NCBI RefSeq assembly: GCF_014297465.1
Contig: NZ_JACORT010000001.1
Location: 868,001-932,000 of the forward strand
DNA: 64,000 bases
Reading direction: 5' to 3'
From: Ramlibacter cellulosilyticus
GTDB lineage: Bacteria > Pseudomonadota > Gammaproteobacteria > Burkholderiales > Burkholderiaceae_C
Shown here piece after piece: positions 7,702 through 16,155 of the stretch. Position 1 is the stretch's first letter, and the number at the start of each line of letters is the position of its first letter. Both the position numbers and the translations under genes were made by a program. The notes beneath the pieces are model-generated. The model made no database searches, was not told where the DNA came from, and was given only the letters and a program-made list of their open reading frames with translations.

Positions 7702-10626
7702 CTACGCCACCTGCGCCACCGGCACCCCCCCCCGCACCATCCTCTTCAACTCCGGCACGCAAGACCCGCAATTCGTCCCGCAGCGCAAGCGACCCTGCAC
7801 GGACGCCAGCCGCTCCTCCACGGACCCGCTGCACTGCGCCAGGTGGCTTTCGATCGCCGCGGCCTCCACCCCGAAGCAGCTGCACACCTGCCTGCCCGTC
7901 TTCTGCACGGCCACCGGCGCCTTCGCCCCCGGCGCGAGCAGCAGACGGCCGTACGCTTGCGCCGGCAATTCCTGCAGCAACAAGGACTTGATCCACGCCT
8001 CCGCTCTCGTGTCCCCGGCGAGCAGCAGGCCTTCCAGCAGCATGTCCCCGCCGGCGCGGCGCACGCGCACGGTGCGCCGCTGGCCCTTGCGGCGGTCGGC
8101 GTAGCGCAGCGTCTCGGTGCCGACGAGCCCGAACAGTGCTTCCACACGCTGCAGGACGTCGTCCGGGGGCGCCTCGTATGCCGCGGCCCGGAACAGGACG
8201 CCCGTCCGTTCGCGGCTTGCCGCGTGCTCGAGGGGCGCGTTGCCGGAAAAAGGCACGCAGGCCGCGAAGGGGAACAGGCCCATCAGCGCCTTCAGTTCCT
8301 CGCGCCGCTGCAGTGCATCCTCGCCGGGCAGCCATGCGGCGGCGAGCAGCGTCCACGGCAGTTCCGCCTTCAGGATCTTCACGGCGGCGTGCTTCAGCTC
8401 CGGCTGCTTGCTGGTCGGGCAGTACGCGGAAGTGGTCAGCGCGTTCACGCCGGCCAGCCGCTCGCCCGTGCTCGAGACGCCCGAGAGGAAGGACGGGCCC
8501 CAGTGCATGGCGATGAAGGCCTGGCCGAGGCCGACTTCCGTGCTCGCCTGCACCGGCAGCACGATGGATCCGCGCTTCGAGGTGACGTGCACCAGGTCAC
8601 CTTCCTGCAGGCCGCGCCGCTGGATGTCCTGCGGGTGCAGTTGCACGACGGGTTCCGGCACGTGGCCGAAGAGCCGGCCGAGGGTGCCCGTGCGGCTCAT
8701 GCCGTGCCATTGGTCGCGCAGGCGCCCGGTGGTGAGGGAGAAGGGATAGCGCGATTCGCGCGGCTCCGCGACCGGCTCGTACAGGACAGCAGCGAATTTC
8801 GCCTTGCCGTCGGGGGTGGGGAAGAGGCCGTCTTCGTAGAGTCGGGCGCGACCTTCGGTGGCGCCGGCGGGAAAGGGCCACTGGCGCGGGGCTGCTTCGA
8901 GGAGGGCGTAGGTCAGGCCGGTGATGTCGAGATCGCGGCCGCGGGTGGAGGCGCGGTGTTCGAGCCAGATGGCTTCGGGGGTGGCATAGGGGAAGAGCGT
9001 GCGCCGAGCGTGCCCCTCACCCCCGCCCTCTCCCCAGGGGGGAGAGGGAGTCTCCGTGCCTTGCTCCCTCCCCCTCTGGGGGAGGGCTGGGGTGGGGGCG
9101 TTCCCTCTCCCGCCTGCGGGAGAGGGCTGGGGTGAGGGCAATCGTCCCTCCAGCCGCTGCGCGAAATCCACCACGATCTCCCAGTCGTGCCGGGCACTCC
9201 CCGGCGCCGCCACCGCGGCCCGCACGCGGCTGATGCGCCGCTCGCTGTTGGTCACCGTCCCTTCCTTCTCCCCCCAGGTCGTCGCCGGCAGCAGCAGGTC
9301 CGCGTAGTCGCACGTCTCCGTCGTCGCGAACGCCTCCTGCACCACGACGAACTCCGCGCGCTGCAAGGCGCGCTTCACCGTCGCCTGGTCCGGCATCGAT
9401 TGCGCGGGGTTGGTGCAGGCGATCCAGAGCGCGCGGATCTCGCCGTCGGCCGCGGCCTGGAACATCTCCACGGCGGTCTTGCCGGGCTTTTCGGGCACCG
9501 ACGGCACGCCCCACAGCGCCGCCACTTCCGCGCGGTGCTGGGGATTCGCAAGGTCCCGGTGCGCGGACAGCAGGTTGGCGAGCCCGCCCACTTCCCGCCC
9601 GCCCATCGCGTTGGGCTGCCCCGTCAGCGAGAACGGGCCGGCGCCCGGGCGCCCGACCTGCGCGGTGGCCAGGTGCAGGTTGATCAGCGCCGCGTTCTTC
9701 GCCGTCCCGTTGGCGGACTGGTTCAGTCCCTGGCAGTAGAGGCTCAGCGTCGCCGGCGAGGTCGCGAACCAGCGCGCCGCCGTGAACAGGTCCTCTTTCG
9801 GGATCCCGCAGACCTGCGCCACGTGTTCCGGCGTGCACTCGCGCACCAGAGCCTTCAGTTCGTCGAAGCCGCTCGTGTGCGCCGCGATGTAGTCCGGCTG
9901 GGTCCAGCCTTCCCACAGCATGATGTGCAGCAGGCCGTGGAACAGCATCACGTCCGTGCCGGGCTGCACCGGCAGGTACAGGTCGGCGAGTTCCGCCGTG
10001 TCCGTGCGGCGCGGGTCGCAGAAGATCATCTTCGTCCCCGGCCGCGTGGCCTTCGCTTCCTCGATGCGGCGGAACAGGATCGGGTGCGCGAACGCCGTGT
10101 TGCTGCCCACGATGAACAGGCAGTCCGCATGGTTCACGTCGTCGTAGCAGGCGGGCGGCGCGTCGGCGCCCAGCGTCATCTTGTAGCCCGCCACCGCGCT
10201 GCTCATGCAAAGGCGCGAGTTCGTGTCGATGTTATTGGTGCCGACGAGGCCTTTCGCCAGCTTGTTGAAGACGTAGTAGTCCTCGGTGAGCAGCTGGCCC
10301 GAGACGTAGAAGCCCACCGCATCCGGCCCGTGGGCGCGGATCACCTGTGCGAAGCGGTCGGCGGCCGTGTCCAGCGCCGCCTGCCAATCCACGCGCACCG
10401 GCTTGTCGCCGCGCCGCTCGCGCAGCAGCGGGTGCAGCAGGCGCGTCTGGCGCGTGACGGTGGCGGACGCGGTGAGGTGCAGCGTCGATCCCTTGGTGCA
10501 CAGCCGCCCGAAGTTGGCGGGATGCGCGGGGTCGCCGCGCACGCCCGTGATCTGGTCGCCCTCGGACTGGATGATCACCCCGCATCCCACCCCGCAGTAG
10601 GGGCAGGTGGACTTCGTTTCCCTCAC
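7702..10626 (-). CDS. nasA: Assimilatory nitrate reductase catalytic subunit
   Basis: This 974-residue molybdopterin oxidoreductase reduces nitrate to nitrite in the cytoplasm. The N-terminus binds a [4Fe-4S] cluster (TCPYCGVGCGV, then LCTKGSTLH). The bis-MGD domains follow (SRLCMSSAVAGYK, FCDPRRTDTAELADLYLPVQPGTD, TGQPNAMGGREVGG, LLPATTWGEKEGTVTNSERR) and the C-terminal MGD domain has TGRLRDQWHGMSRTG. The last about 60 residues are a BFD-like [2Fe-2S] domain (CSCFGV, later CGTNCGSC), so electrons probably enter there. About 42 residues (497-538) are encoded by an inserted GC-rich repeat. The start is GTG at 10626, overlapping the nirD stop by 4 bases (GTGA) and placing the first cluster cysteine near residue 8. 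A run of nine C residues (7725-7733) lies near the 3' end. Confidence 0.95.
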   Translation of the reverse strand: MRETKSTCPYCGVGCGVIIQSEGDQITGVRGDPAHPANFGRLCTKGSTLHLTASATVTRQTRLLHPLLRERRGDKPVRVDWQAALDTAADRFAQVIRAHGPDAVGFYVSGQLLTEDYYVFNKLAKGLVGTNNIDTNSRLCMSSAVAGYKMTLGADAPPACYDDVNHADCLFIVGSNTAFAHPILFRRIEEAKATRPGTKMIFCDPRRTDTAELADLYLPVQPGTDVMLFHGLLHIMLWEGWTQPDYIAAHTSGFDELKALVRECTPEHVAQVCGIPKEDLFTAARWFATSPATLSLYCQGLNQSANGTAKNAALINLHLATAQVGRPGAGPFSLTGQPNAMGGREVGGLANLLSAHRDLANPQHRAEVAALWGVPSVPEKPGKTAVEMFQAAADGEIRALWIACTNPAQSMPDQATVKRALQRAEFVVVQEAFATTETCDYADLLLPATTWGEKEGTVTNSERRISRVRAAVAAPGSARHDWEIVVDFAQRLEGRLPSPQPSPAGGRGNAPTPALPQRGREQGTETPSPPWGEGGGEGHARRTLFPYATPEAIWLEHRASTRGRDLDITGLTYALLEAAPRQWPFPAGATEGRARLYEDGLFPTPDGKAKFAAVLYEPVAEPRESRYPFSLTTGRLRDQWHGMSRTGTLGRLFGHVPEPVVQLHPQDIQRRGLQEGDLVHVTSKRGSIVLPVQASTEVGLGQAFIAMHWGPSFLSGVSSTGERLAGVNALTTSAYCPTSKQPELKHAAVKILKAELPWTLLAAAWLPGEDALQRREELKALMGLFPFAACVPFSGNAPLEHAASRERTGVLFRAAAYEAPPDDVLQRVEALFGLVGTETLRYADRRKGQRRTVRVRRAGGDMLLEGLLLAGDTRAEAWIKSLLLQELPAQAYGRLLLAPGAKAPVAVQKTGRQVCSCFGVEAAAIESHLAQCSGSVEERLASVQGRLRCGTNCGSCVPELKRMVRGGVPVAQVA
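9013..9138. repeat. In-frame CCCTCACCCC-type palindromic repeat inside nasA
   Basis: A 126-base block (exactly 42 codons) holds three GC-rich palindromic units of the kind CCCTCACCCCxGCCCTCTCCC...GGGAGAGGGCTGGGGTGAGGG. Such units are normally intergenic in proteobacteria. Here nasA reads straight through it and gains a Pro/Gly/Arg-rich segment (SPQPSPAGGRG, TPALPQRGRE, SPPWGEGGGEG) in the loop before the conserved LFPYATPEAI motif. Confidence 0.9.
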
Positions 10627-10997
10627 CGGCAAGGCCCCGCTTTCGGTGGCTCGACGTCGATGGCCAGCGTCGCGAGTTCCACCGGGTCCAGCATCACGTT
10701 GCCCGCATCGACGCGACACGAGAAGCGCTGCGTGCACCCGTCGTCGGGCGCCTTCGCGCAGCCGTCGTCCAGGCCGATGGTCCAGTTGTGCAGCGGGCAG
10801 GCCACGCTGGTGCCGAACACGATGCCCTGCGACAGCGGGCCGCCCTTGTGCGGGCAGCGATCGAGCAGGGCGAAGACCTGGTCCTCGCCGTTGCGGAACA
10901 CGGCCACGTCCATGCCGCGCTCGCGCGCCACGCGCCGCGCGCCGAGCACCGGGATGTCTTCCACGCGGCAGATCACCTGCCAGTCGTTCGCCTTCAT
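10623..10997 (-). CDS. nirD: Nitrite reductase (NADH) small subunit
   Basis: This 124-residue Rieske-fold protein partners NirB. Two ligand-like motifs are intact: CPHKGGPLSQG and CPLHNWTIGLDDG, with spacing typical of a Rieske [2Fe-2S] site. It begins MKANDWQVICRVEDIPVLGARRV. Its ATG overlaps the nirB stop by 4 bases and its stop overlaps the nasA GTG by 4 bases, so the three are translationally coupled. It assists the cytoplasmic reduction of nitrite to ammonium. Confidence 0.95.
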   Translation of the reverse strand: MKANDWQVICRVEDIPVLGARRVARERGMDVAVFRNGEDQVFALLDRCPHKGGPLSQGIVFGTSVACPLHNWTIGLDDGCAKAPDDGCTQRFSCRVDAGNVMLDPVELATLAIDVEPPKAGPCR

Positions 10998-13441
10998 GCC
11001 ACCTGTCCTTCCGCGTCCAGCTTCTCGAATTGCCGCACGTCCACCTGCGCCTGCGCCTGCTCGAACCAGGGGTCGGGCTCGCCGTCGAGGGCGAACTGCA
11101 GCCGCTCCCACAGCGCCTTGCGGTTCGCGGGATCCTCCAGCACCTTCTTCTTCACGTGGTCCAGGCCGACGCGCTGGATGTAGTGCACGGTCCGTTCCAG
11201 GTACCAGCCTTCCTCGCGATAGAGCTGCAGGAAGGCGCCGCTGACCTCCAGCACCTCCTCGGCGGTCTTCACCTTGCAGAAGAACTGCCCGGCCTCGGTC
11301 TTGATGCCGCCGTTGCCGCCGACGTAGAGCTCCCAGCCCGAGTCGACGCCGATCACCCCGACGTCCTTGATGCCCGATTCGGCGCAGTTGCGCGGGCAGC
11401 CGCTCACCGCGAGCTTGACCTTGTGCGGCGCGTACATGCGCCACAGCGCGCGCTCCAGGTCCTTGCCCATCTGCGTGGAGTCCTGCGTGCCGAAGCGGCA
11501 CCACTCGCTGCCGACGCAGGTCTTCACCGTGCGCAGCGCCTTCGCGTACGCGTGGCCGGAAGGCATGCCGAGGTCCTGCCACACGCCGCGCAGGTCCTCC
11601 TTCTTCACGCCCAGCAGGTCGATGCGCTGGCCGCCCGTGACCTTGACGGTGGGGATCCCGTACTTGTCCACGACGTCGGCGATGCGGCGCAGCTCGGACG
11701 CGGTGGTCTCGCCGCCCCACATGCGCGGAATCACCGAATAGGTACCGTCCTTCTGGATGTTCGCGTGGCTGCGCTCGTTGATGTAGCGCGACTGCGGATC
11801 GTCCTTCGCCTCCTTGGGCCAGGTGGAGATCAGGTAGTAGTTCAAGGCCGGCCGGCAGGTGGCGCATCCGTTGGGCGTGCGCCACTCGAGGAACTGCATG
11901 GCCGACGCGATCGTCACCAGGTGGTTGGCGCGGATCGCGTCGCGCACTTCCTGGTGGCTGTGGTCCGTGCAGCCGCACAGGGCCTTCTTCTTCGGCGCGG
12001 CGGAGTAGTCGCCGCCGGCCGTGAACATGATGATCTGTTCGACGAGGCCGGTGCAGGAGCCGCAGGAGGCGCTGGCCTTCGTGTGCTTGCGCACCTCGTC
12101 GAGCGTGAAGAGGCCTTTCTCCTTGATCGCCTTGCAGATCGTGCCCTTGTTCACGCCGTTGCAGCCGCAGACCTCGTCGCCGTCGGCCATCGCCGCGGCC
12201 TTGTTCTGGCCCTGGTGGCCGGCGTCGCCGAGGTTGGACTCGCCGAACATCAGCCTGTCGCGGATGTCGGTGACGGTGCGGCCCTCGCGCAGCAGCTTGA
12301 AGTAGTAGCTGCCGTCGACCGTGTCGCCATAGAGGCAGGCGCCCACCAGCTTGTCGTCCTTGAGGACCAGCTTCTTGTAGACGCCGCCGAAGGGATCGCT
12401 CATCACGATCTCCTCCGTGCCCTCGCCGCCCATGAACTCGCCGGCGGAGAACAGGTCGATGCCGGTCACCTTGAGCTTGGTGGACGTGAGCGAGCCGGTG
12501 TAGCGGCCGATGCCGAACTGCGCGAGGTGGTTCGCAGCCACCTTCGCCTGCTCGAACAAGGGTGCCACCAGGCCGTACGCGATGCCGCGGTGCGCCGCGC
12601 ACTCGCCGACCGCATAGATGCGCGCATCGGTCACCGTCTGCATCGTGTCGTTCACGACGATGCCGCGGTTGCAGTGGATGCGTGCCGTCTCCGCGAGCTC
12701 GGTGTTCGGACGGATGCCGACGGCCATCACCACCAGGTCCGCGTCGACCTCGGTGCCGTCCTTGAACTTCACGGACTTCACGCGTCCGCTTTCGCCACCC
12801 ACCAGTTCCTGCGTGTGGGCGCCGATCAGGAACTTCAGGCCGCGTTCCTCCAGCGACTTCTGCAGCAGCTTGCCGGCGACGTCGTCGAGCTGGCGCTCCA
12901 TCAGCCAGGGCATCACGTGCACCACGGTGACGTCCATGCCGCGCTTCATCAGCCCGTTGGCGGCTTCCAGTCCCAGCAGGCCGCCGCCGATCACGACGGC
13001 CTTCCCGTACCTGGCAGCGGCTTCGATCATCGCGTTGGTGTCGGCGATGTCCCGGTAGGCGATCACGCCCTGCAGCTCCTTGCCCGGGACCGGGAGCATG
13101 AAGGGGTTGGATCCGGTGCACAGCAGCAGCCGGTCGTACTCCTCCTCGGTGCCGTCATCGGCACGCACCACGCGCTTGACGCGGTCGATGTGCACCACCT
13201 TCCTGCCGGCATGCAGGCGGATGCCGTTCTGCTCGTACCAGTCCCAGGAGTTCAGGACGATCTCGTCCAGCGTCTGCTCGCCCGCGAGCACGGGCGACAG
13301 CAGGATGCGGTTGTAGTTCGGATGCGGCTCGGCGCCGAAGACCGCCACCTCGTACAGCTCCGGCTGGATGCGGATCAGTTCCTCGAGGGTGCGGACGCCG
13401 GCCATCCCGTTGCCGACCATCACCAGCTTCATCTTCTTCAT
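10994..13441 (-). CDS. nirB: Nitrite reductase (NADH) large subunit, siroheme-containing
   Basis: This 815-residue enzyme reduces nitrite to ammonium with NAD(P)H. Domains in order: FAD/NAD-binding Rossmann folds (MVGNGMAGVRTLEELIRI; VIGGGLLGLEAANGLMKRG; DLVVMAVGIRPNTEL), a BFD-like [2Fe-2S] domain (VCGCNGVNKGTICKAI, CGSCTGLVEQ), and the siroheme/[4Fe-4S] reductase domain with cysteine motifs CVGSEWCRFG and CPRNCAESGIKDVGV. The start at 13441 (MKKMKLVMVG) is preceded by AGGAG at the right distance. It lies 4 bases after the narK stop and overlaps nirD by 4 bases. Siroheme comes from cobA at the end of the same operon. Confidence 0.97.
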   Translation of the reverse strand: MKKMKLVMVGNGMAGVRTLEELIRIQPELYEVAVFGAEPHPNYNRILLSPVLAGEQTLDEIVLNSWDWYEQNGIRLHAGRKVVHIDRVKRVVRADDGTEEEYDRLLLCTGSNPFMLPVPGKELQGVIAYRDIADTNAMIEAAARYGKAVVIGGGLLGLEAANGLMKRGMDVTVVHVMPWLMERQLDDVAGKLLQKSLEERGLKFLIGAHTQELVGGESGRVKSVKFKDGTEVDADLVVMAVGIRPNTELAETARIHCNRGIVVNDTMQTVTDARIYAVGECAAHRGIAYGLVAPLFEQAKVAANHLAQFGIGRYTGSLTSTKLKVTGIDLFSAGEFMGGEGTEEIVMSDPFGGVYKKLVLKDDKLVGACLYGDTVDGSYYFKLLREGRTVTDIRDRLMFGESNLGDAGHQGQNKAAAMADGDEVCGCNGVNKGTICKAIKEKGLFTLDEVRKHTKASASCGSCTGLVEQIIMFTAGGDYSAAPKKKALCGCTDHSHQEVRDAIRANHLVTIASAMQFLEWRTPNGCATCRPALNYYLISTWPKEAKDDPQSRYINERSHANIQKDGTYSVIPRMWGGETTASELRRIADVVDKYGIPTVKVTGGQRIDLLGVKKEDLRGVWQDLGMPSGHAYAKALRTVKTCVGSEWCRFGTQDSTQMGKDLERALWRMYAPHKVKLAVSGCPRNCAESGIKDVGVIGVDSGWELYVGGNGGIKTEAGQFFCKVKTAEEVLEVSGAFLQLYREEGWYLERTVHYIQRVGLDHVKKKVLEDPANRKALWERLQFALDGEPDPWFEQAQAQVDVRQFEKLDAEGQVA

Positions 13442-13445
13442 GCGT

Positions 13446-14729
13446 TCACTCCTGGGTCTGCGAGAGGGGTTGCGGGTGCGGGCGGCCGGAGGGCCAGCCG
13501 GTGGCGCCCGAGGACGCCGTGGTGCGGGCACGGCCGCCTTGGCCGACCCACGAGCGCGTCCAGCCGGACTGCATCACGCGCAGCAGGGCCAGCACCAGCA
13601 GGGAGAGCGCGGCGAACAGCAGGAAGCCCCAGGCGTAGCTGCCCAGGTACTGCTTCGAGAGGCCCATGGAGCTGGGCACGAGGCCGCCCCCGAGGGCGCC
13701 GATCTCGCCGATCATGGAACCCGCCACCGCGGTGGAAGCTGGCCACCGCAGCGGCACGAGCTGGAAGAGCGCGCCGTTGCCCGCGCCGAGCGCGGCGAAG
13801 CACAGCATCATCAGGAGCGTGGTGACCACGAGCGAGCCGCCGCTGAACCCGATGGCCACCAGCGAGGCCGTGACCACGCCCAGCACGAGGGTCAGCACGT
13901 TGATGCCGCCCCAGCGGTCCGCGAGCCAGCCGCCGCACACGCGCAGGGCCGCGCCCATGAAGGCCGCCAGCATCGTGAGCTGCCCCGCCTGCACCTTGCT
14001 CACGCCGAACTGCTCGAAGTAATAGGAAGGCAGGAAGCTGGTGAGGCCGATGAAGCCGCCGAAGGTGATCGCGTAGATCACGCTGAAGACCCACCCGTCG
14101 CCTTCGAACAGGCAGGCGACGTGTTCGCGCAGGCTGGCGTGGCGGTTCACGTCTGCGGGCTCGCGGGCGAAGGTGATCATCACCGCCATCGGCAGCAGGA
14201 TGGCGACGGCGGCCACGCCGTACACCGCCTGCCAGCCGAGCCACTGCGCCAGCGGCGGCGCCACGAGCACCGATACCGCCGTGCCCACGTTCCCGGCTCC
14301 CACGATGCCCATCGCCAGCCCCTTGTGCTTGGCGGGGAAGGAGCCCGAGCCGAGGGACAGCGCCACGCCGAAGCTGGCGCCGGCGATCCCGAGCAGAACG
14401 CCCATGGCGAGCAGGTCGCCGAAGCTGTCGACGAAGAAGAGGCCGAAGACCATCGCGACGGCGATCAGCGCCATCTCCACCAGCGTGGCGTTCTTGCGGC
14501 CGATGTACTGCGCGAGCACGCCCAGCGGGAAACGCATCAGCGCCCCCGCGACGATGGGGATGGAGAGCATCAGGCCTTGCTGGGCCGCCGTGAGCTGGTA
14601 GCTCTCGCGGATGAAGGGCGCCATGGCGCCGTTCAGCACCCAGATCGCGCAGGAGAAGGCGAAGTAGAGGAACGCCGCGAACAGCGTGGGCGAATGGCCG
14701 GACTGCAGGAAGTGGTGGAACGCGCGCAT
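13446..14729 (-). CDS. narK: Nitrate/nitrite MFS transporter
   Basis: This 427-residue inner-membrane protein is a NarK/NasA-type major facilitator with about 12 hydrophobic segments. The nitrate-signature glycine-rich motifs are present in both halves: GIAGASFGVALSLGSGSFPAKHKGLAMGIVGAGNVG and, later, ALGAGNGALFQLVPLRWPASTAVAGSMIGEIGALGGG (quoted here only as landmarks; Gly-rich cores GAGNVG and GEIGALGGG). A conserved arginine occurs at ALMRFPLG. It is the first gene of the nitrate operon, about 120 bases downstream of a sigma-54 promoter. The start at 14729 (MRAFHHFLQSGHSP) is chosen because transport segment 1 follows; a clear Shine-Dalgarno is lacking. Its stop is 4 bases before nirB. Confidence 0.93.
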   Translation of the reverse strand: MRAFHHFLQSGHSPTLFAAFLYFAFSCAIWVLNGAMAPFIRESYQLTAAQQGLMLSIPIVAGALMRFPLGVLAQYIGRKNATLVEMALIAVAMVFGLFFVDSFGDLLAMGVLLGIAGASFGVALSLGSGSFPAKHKGLAMGIVGAGNVGTAVSVLVAPPLAQWLGWQAVYGVAAVAILLPMAVMITFAREPADVNRHASLREHVACLFEGDGWVFSVIYAITFGGFIGLTSFLPSYYFEQFGVSKVQAGQLTMLAAFMGAALRVCGGWLADRWGGINVLTLVLGVVTASLVAIGFSGGSLVVTTLLMMLCFAALGAGNGALFQLVPLRWPASTAVAGSMIGEIGALGGGLVPSSMGLSKQYLGSYAWGFLLFAALSLLVLALLRVMQSGWTRSWVGQGGRARTTASSGATGWPSGRPHPQPLSQTQE

Positions 14730-14745
14730 CGTGTGTCTGGACCCC

Positions 14746-14764
14746 GGCACGCCGGGGGCGTGCC
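14746..14764 (-). promoter_or_regulatory. Perfect hairpin in the narK leader
   Basis: A perfect 8-base stem with a 3-base loop (GGCACGCC / GGCGTGCC) stands 17 bases before the narK ATG. It is not followed by a T run, so it is not a simple terminator. It could affect narK translation or be part of a leader structure; two weaker hairpins lie upstream in the same leader (CGGGTG/CACCCG with an 8-base loop, and GCGCAC/GTGTGC with a 6-base loop). Confidence 0.5.
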
Positions 14765-14863
14765 ACGAATGAATCGAGTACAGGTCAGCACACGGCGTCG
14801 TGCGCACGGCCGGCGGTACGGTGCCCGGCCCGGGTGCGTCGTCACACCCGATGGCCTGGTCCT

Positions 14864-14879
14864 TGCAACCAGCGTGCCA
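14864..14879 (-). promoter_or_regulatory. Sigma-54 promoter of the narK-nirBD-nasA-ybiB-cobA operon
   Basis: On the minus strand the sequence TGGCACGCTGGTTGCA matches the sigma-54 consensus TGGCACG-N4-TTGCW at every fixed position, with GG and GC at the correct -24/-12 spacing. The expected start is near 14853, giving a leader of about 120 bases before narK. It implies control by an enhancer-binding protein such as NtrC, so the operon would answer to nitrogen limitation. Confidence 0.88.
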
Positions 14880-14898
14880 GCAACGCCTGCCGCTCTCG

Positions 14899-16146
14899 AT
14901 GACCTCCGTCCTGCTCCTCGCCACGCCCGATCCCGGTGCACCCGCCCTCGCTTCCGACTTCTCCGCCGCGGGTTTCGAGGTGCGCGGACAAGGCGATTGC
15001 GCCCACCTGGTGCGCGAGGCGCTGCGTGCGCAGGCCGACGTGCTCGTTTGCTGGGCGCCGCGCCCCGATGCGGCGCTGTTGCAGTCGGTTGCGACGCTGC
15101 AGGCCCAGCAGCCGATGCCGGTGCTGTTCTTCACCCAGGACGCCGGCGTGGAGTGCATGGAAAGTGCACTGGCCGCGGGCGTGCACGCCTGGGTGGTGCA
15201 AGGCTATGCGCCGCAGAGGCTCCGCGCCCTGGTGCACATGGCGCAGCTTCGCGAGAAACACGAGCGCGCCTTGCGCACGCAGGTGGCCGAACTCGGCGAG
15301 AAGCTGGAGGAGCGCAAGTGGGTGGACCAGGCCAAGGGCGTGCTGATGCGTGCCCAGCAGGTGAGCGAGGAGGACGCGTTCCGCATGCTGCGGCGCGCGT
15401 CGATGCAGGCCAACCGCAAGGTGGGCCAGCTCTCGAAGGACGTGATCGCGGCCGCGCGCATCGCCGAGGCCACGAACCGCGCGGGGCAGCAGCGCATGCT
15501 GTCGCAGAGGCTGGTGAAGCTCCATGCGCTGGCCTGCAGCCGCACCGACGGTGCCGCCGCCGCGGTGCTGATGAAGGAATCGATCCAGCGGGTGGAGGAC
15601 AACCTCGCGTTCCTGGAGGCCGGCCTGTCGGTGGCGAGCTACGGTGACCTGGTGGCCGCCGCGCGTGCCGGGTGGAAGGTGCTGCGCGCCTTGCTGGAGG
15701 CGCCGGCGCAGCCGTCGGAGCTTCCACGACTCGACGCGGCCGCCGAAGCCGTGCTGGCGCAGGCGGATGCGCTGGTGCGCGCGTTCGAGGCCTCCGGCAT
15801 CGCGCCGCAGGTGCACGTCGTGAACGTGGCCGGGCGCCAGCGGATGCTGTCGCAGCGCATGGCGAAGCTGGCGCTGCTGGGGAATGCGGCGGGACAGGCG
15901 GCGACGGCGCAGGAGTTCGAGCAGGGGCTTGCCACCTTGCAGCAGGCGCCGCTGTCGACGGCGCAGATCCGCGCGATGCTGGACCAGGGGGCGGCGGCGT
16001 GGAAGACGCTGCGCGCGGCCATGCCGGAGGCGGCGCAGGCAGGCGGGCGGATGAAGGTGGCCGCCGCGAGCGAGGAACTGCTGGAGGTGTTCGACCGGCT
16101 GACGGAGGCGTACCAGGGCAGCATGGAGGTGCTGGTGGGGGGGTGA
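14899..16146 (+). CDS. Pseudoreceiver-ANTAR regulator with two PilJ/NarX-like sensor repeats
   Basis: This 415-residue protein is divergent from narK. Residues 1-115 look like a response-regulator receiver, but the phospho-acceptor region (ADVLVCWAPRPD, about 47-57) has no aspartate where one is expected and the usual lysine is glutamine (WVVQG, about 98-102), so phosphorylation is unlikely. Residues about 125-185 form an ANTAR RNA-binding domain (ERKWVDQAKGVLMRAQQVSE, then AFRMLRRASM). Two repeats of a four-helix sensor follow, each opening with a P-box-like motif: NRAGQQRMLSQRLVKL (about 193) and NVAGRQRMLSQRMAKL (about 313). That motif is shared by NarX/PilJ-type nitrate sensors. I infer a soluble nitrate-responsive antiterminator for the nitrate genes. 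The ATG at 14899 is chosen because the receiver fold starts directly after it. Confidence 0.82.
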   Translation: MTSVLLLATPDPGAPALASDFSAAGFEVRGQGDCAHLVREALRAQADVLVCWAPRPDAALLQSVATLQAQQPMPVLFFTQDAGVECMESALAAGVHAWVVQGYAPQRLRALVHMAQLREKHERALRTQVAELGEKLEERKWVDQAKGVLMRAQQVSEEDAFRMLRRASMQANRKVGQLSKDVIAAARIAEATNRAGQQRMLSQRLVKLHALACSRTDGAAAAVLMKESIQRVEDNLAFLEAGLSVASYGDLVAAARAGWKVLRALLEAPAQPSELPRLDAAAEAVLAQADALVRAFEASGIAPQVHVVNVAGRQRMLSQRMAKLALLGNAAGQAATAQEFEQGLATLQQAPLSTAQIRAMLDQGAAAWKTLRAAMPEAAQAGGRMKVAAASEELLEVFDRLTEAYQGSMEVLVGG

Positions 16147-16155
16147 GCCGTCCTC

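Noticed and set aside
7725..7733. Run of nine C residues near the nasA 3' end as a phase-variable tract
   Set aside because: Slippage would alter only about the last ten residues after the iron-sulfur domain, so a switching role is unlikely, although strain variation is possible.
9013..9138. Frameshift or gene split in nasA caused by the repeat
   Set aside because: The block is exactly 126 bases and the frame is open on both sides with conserved motifs resuming, so the gene appears intact.
11000..13825. Long plus-strand open frames over nirB (for example 10607-13825)
   Set aside because: They are shadows of nirB and narK in other frames with no ribosome site and no recognisable domain.
14746..14852. 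Classical ANTAR target in the narK leader
   Set aside because: The hairpins have an 8-base loop and a GACGCC loop, which do not both fit A1/G4 hexaloops, and no terminator with T run follows. I keep it only as an open question.
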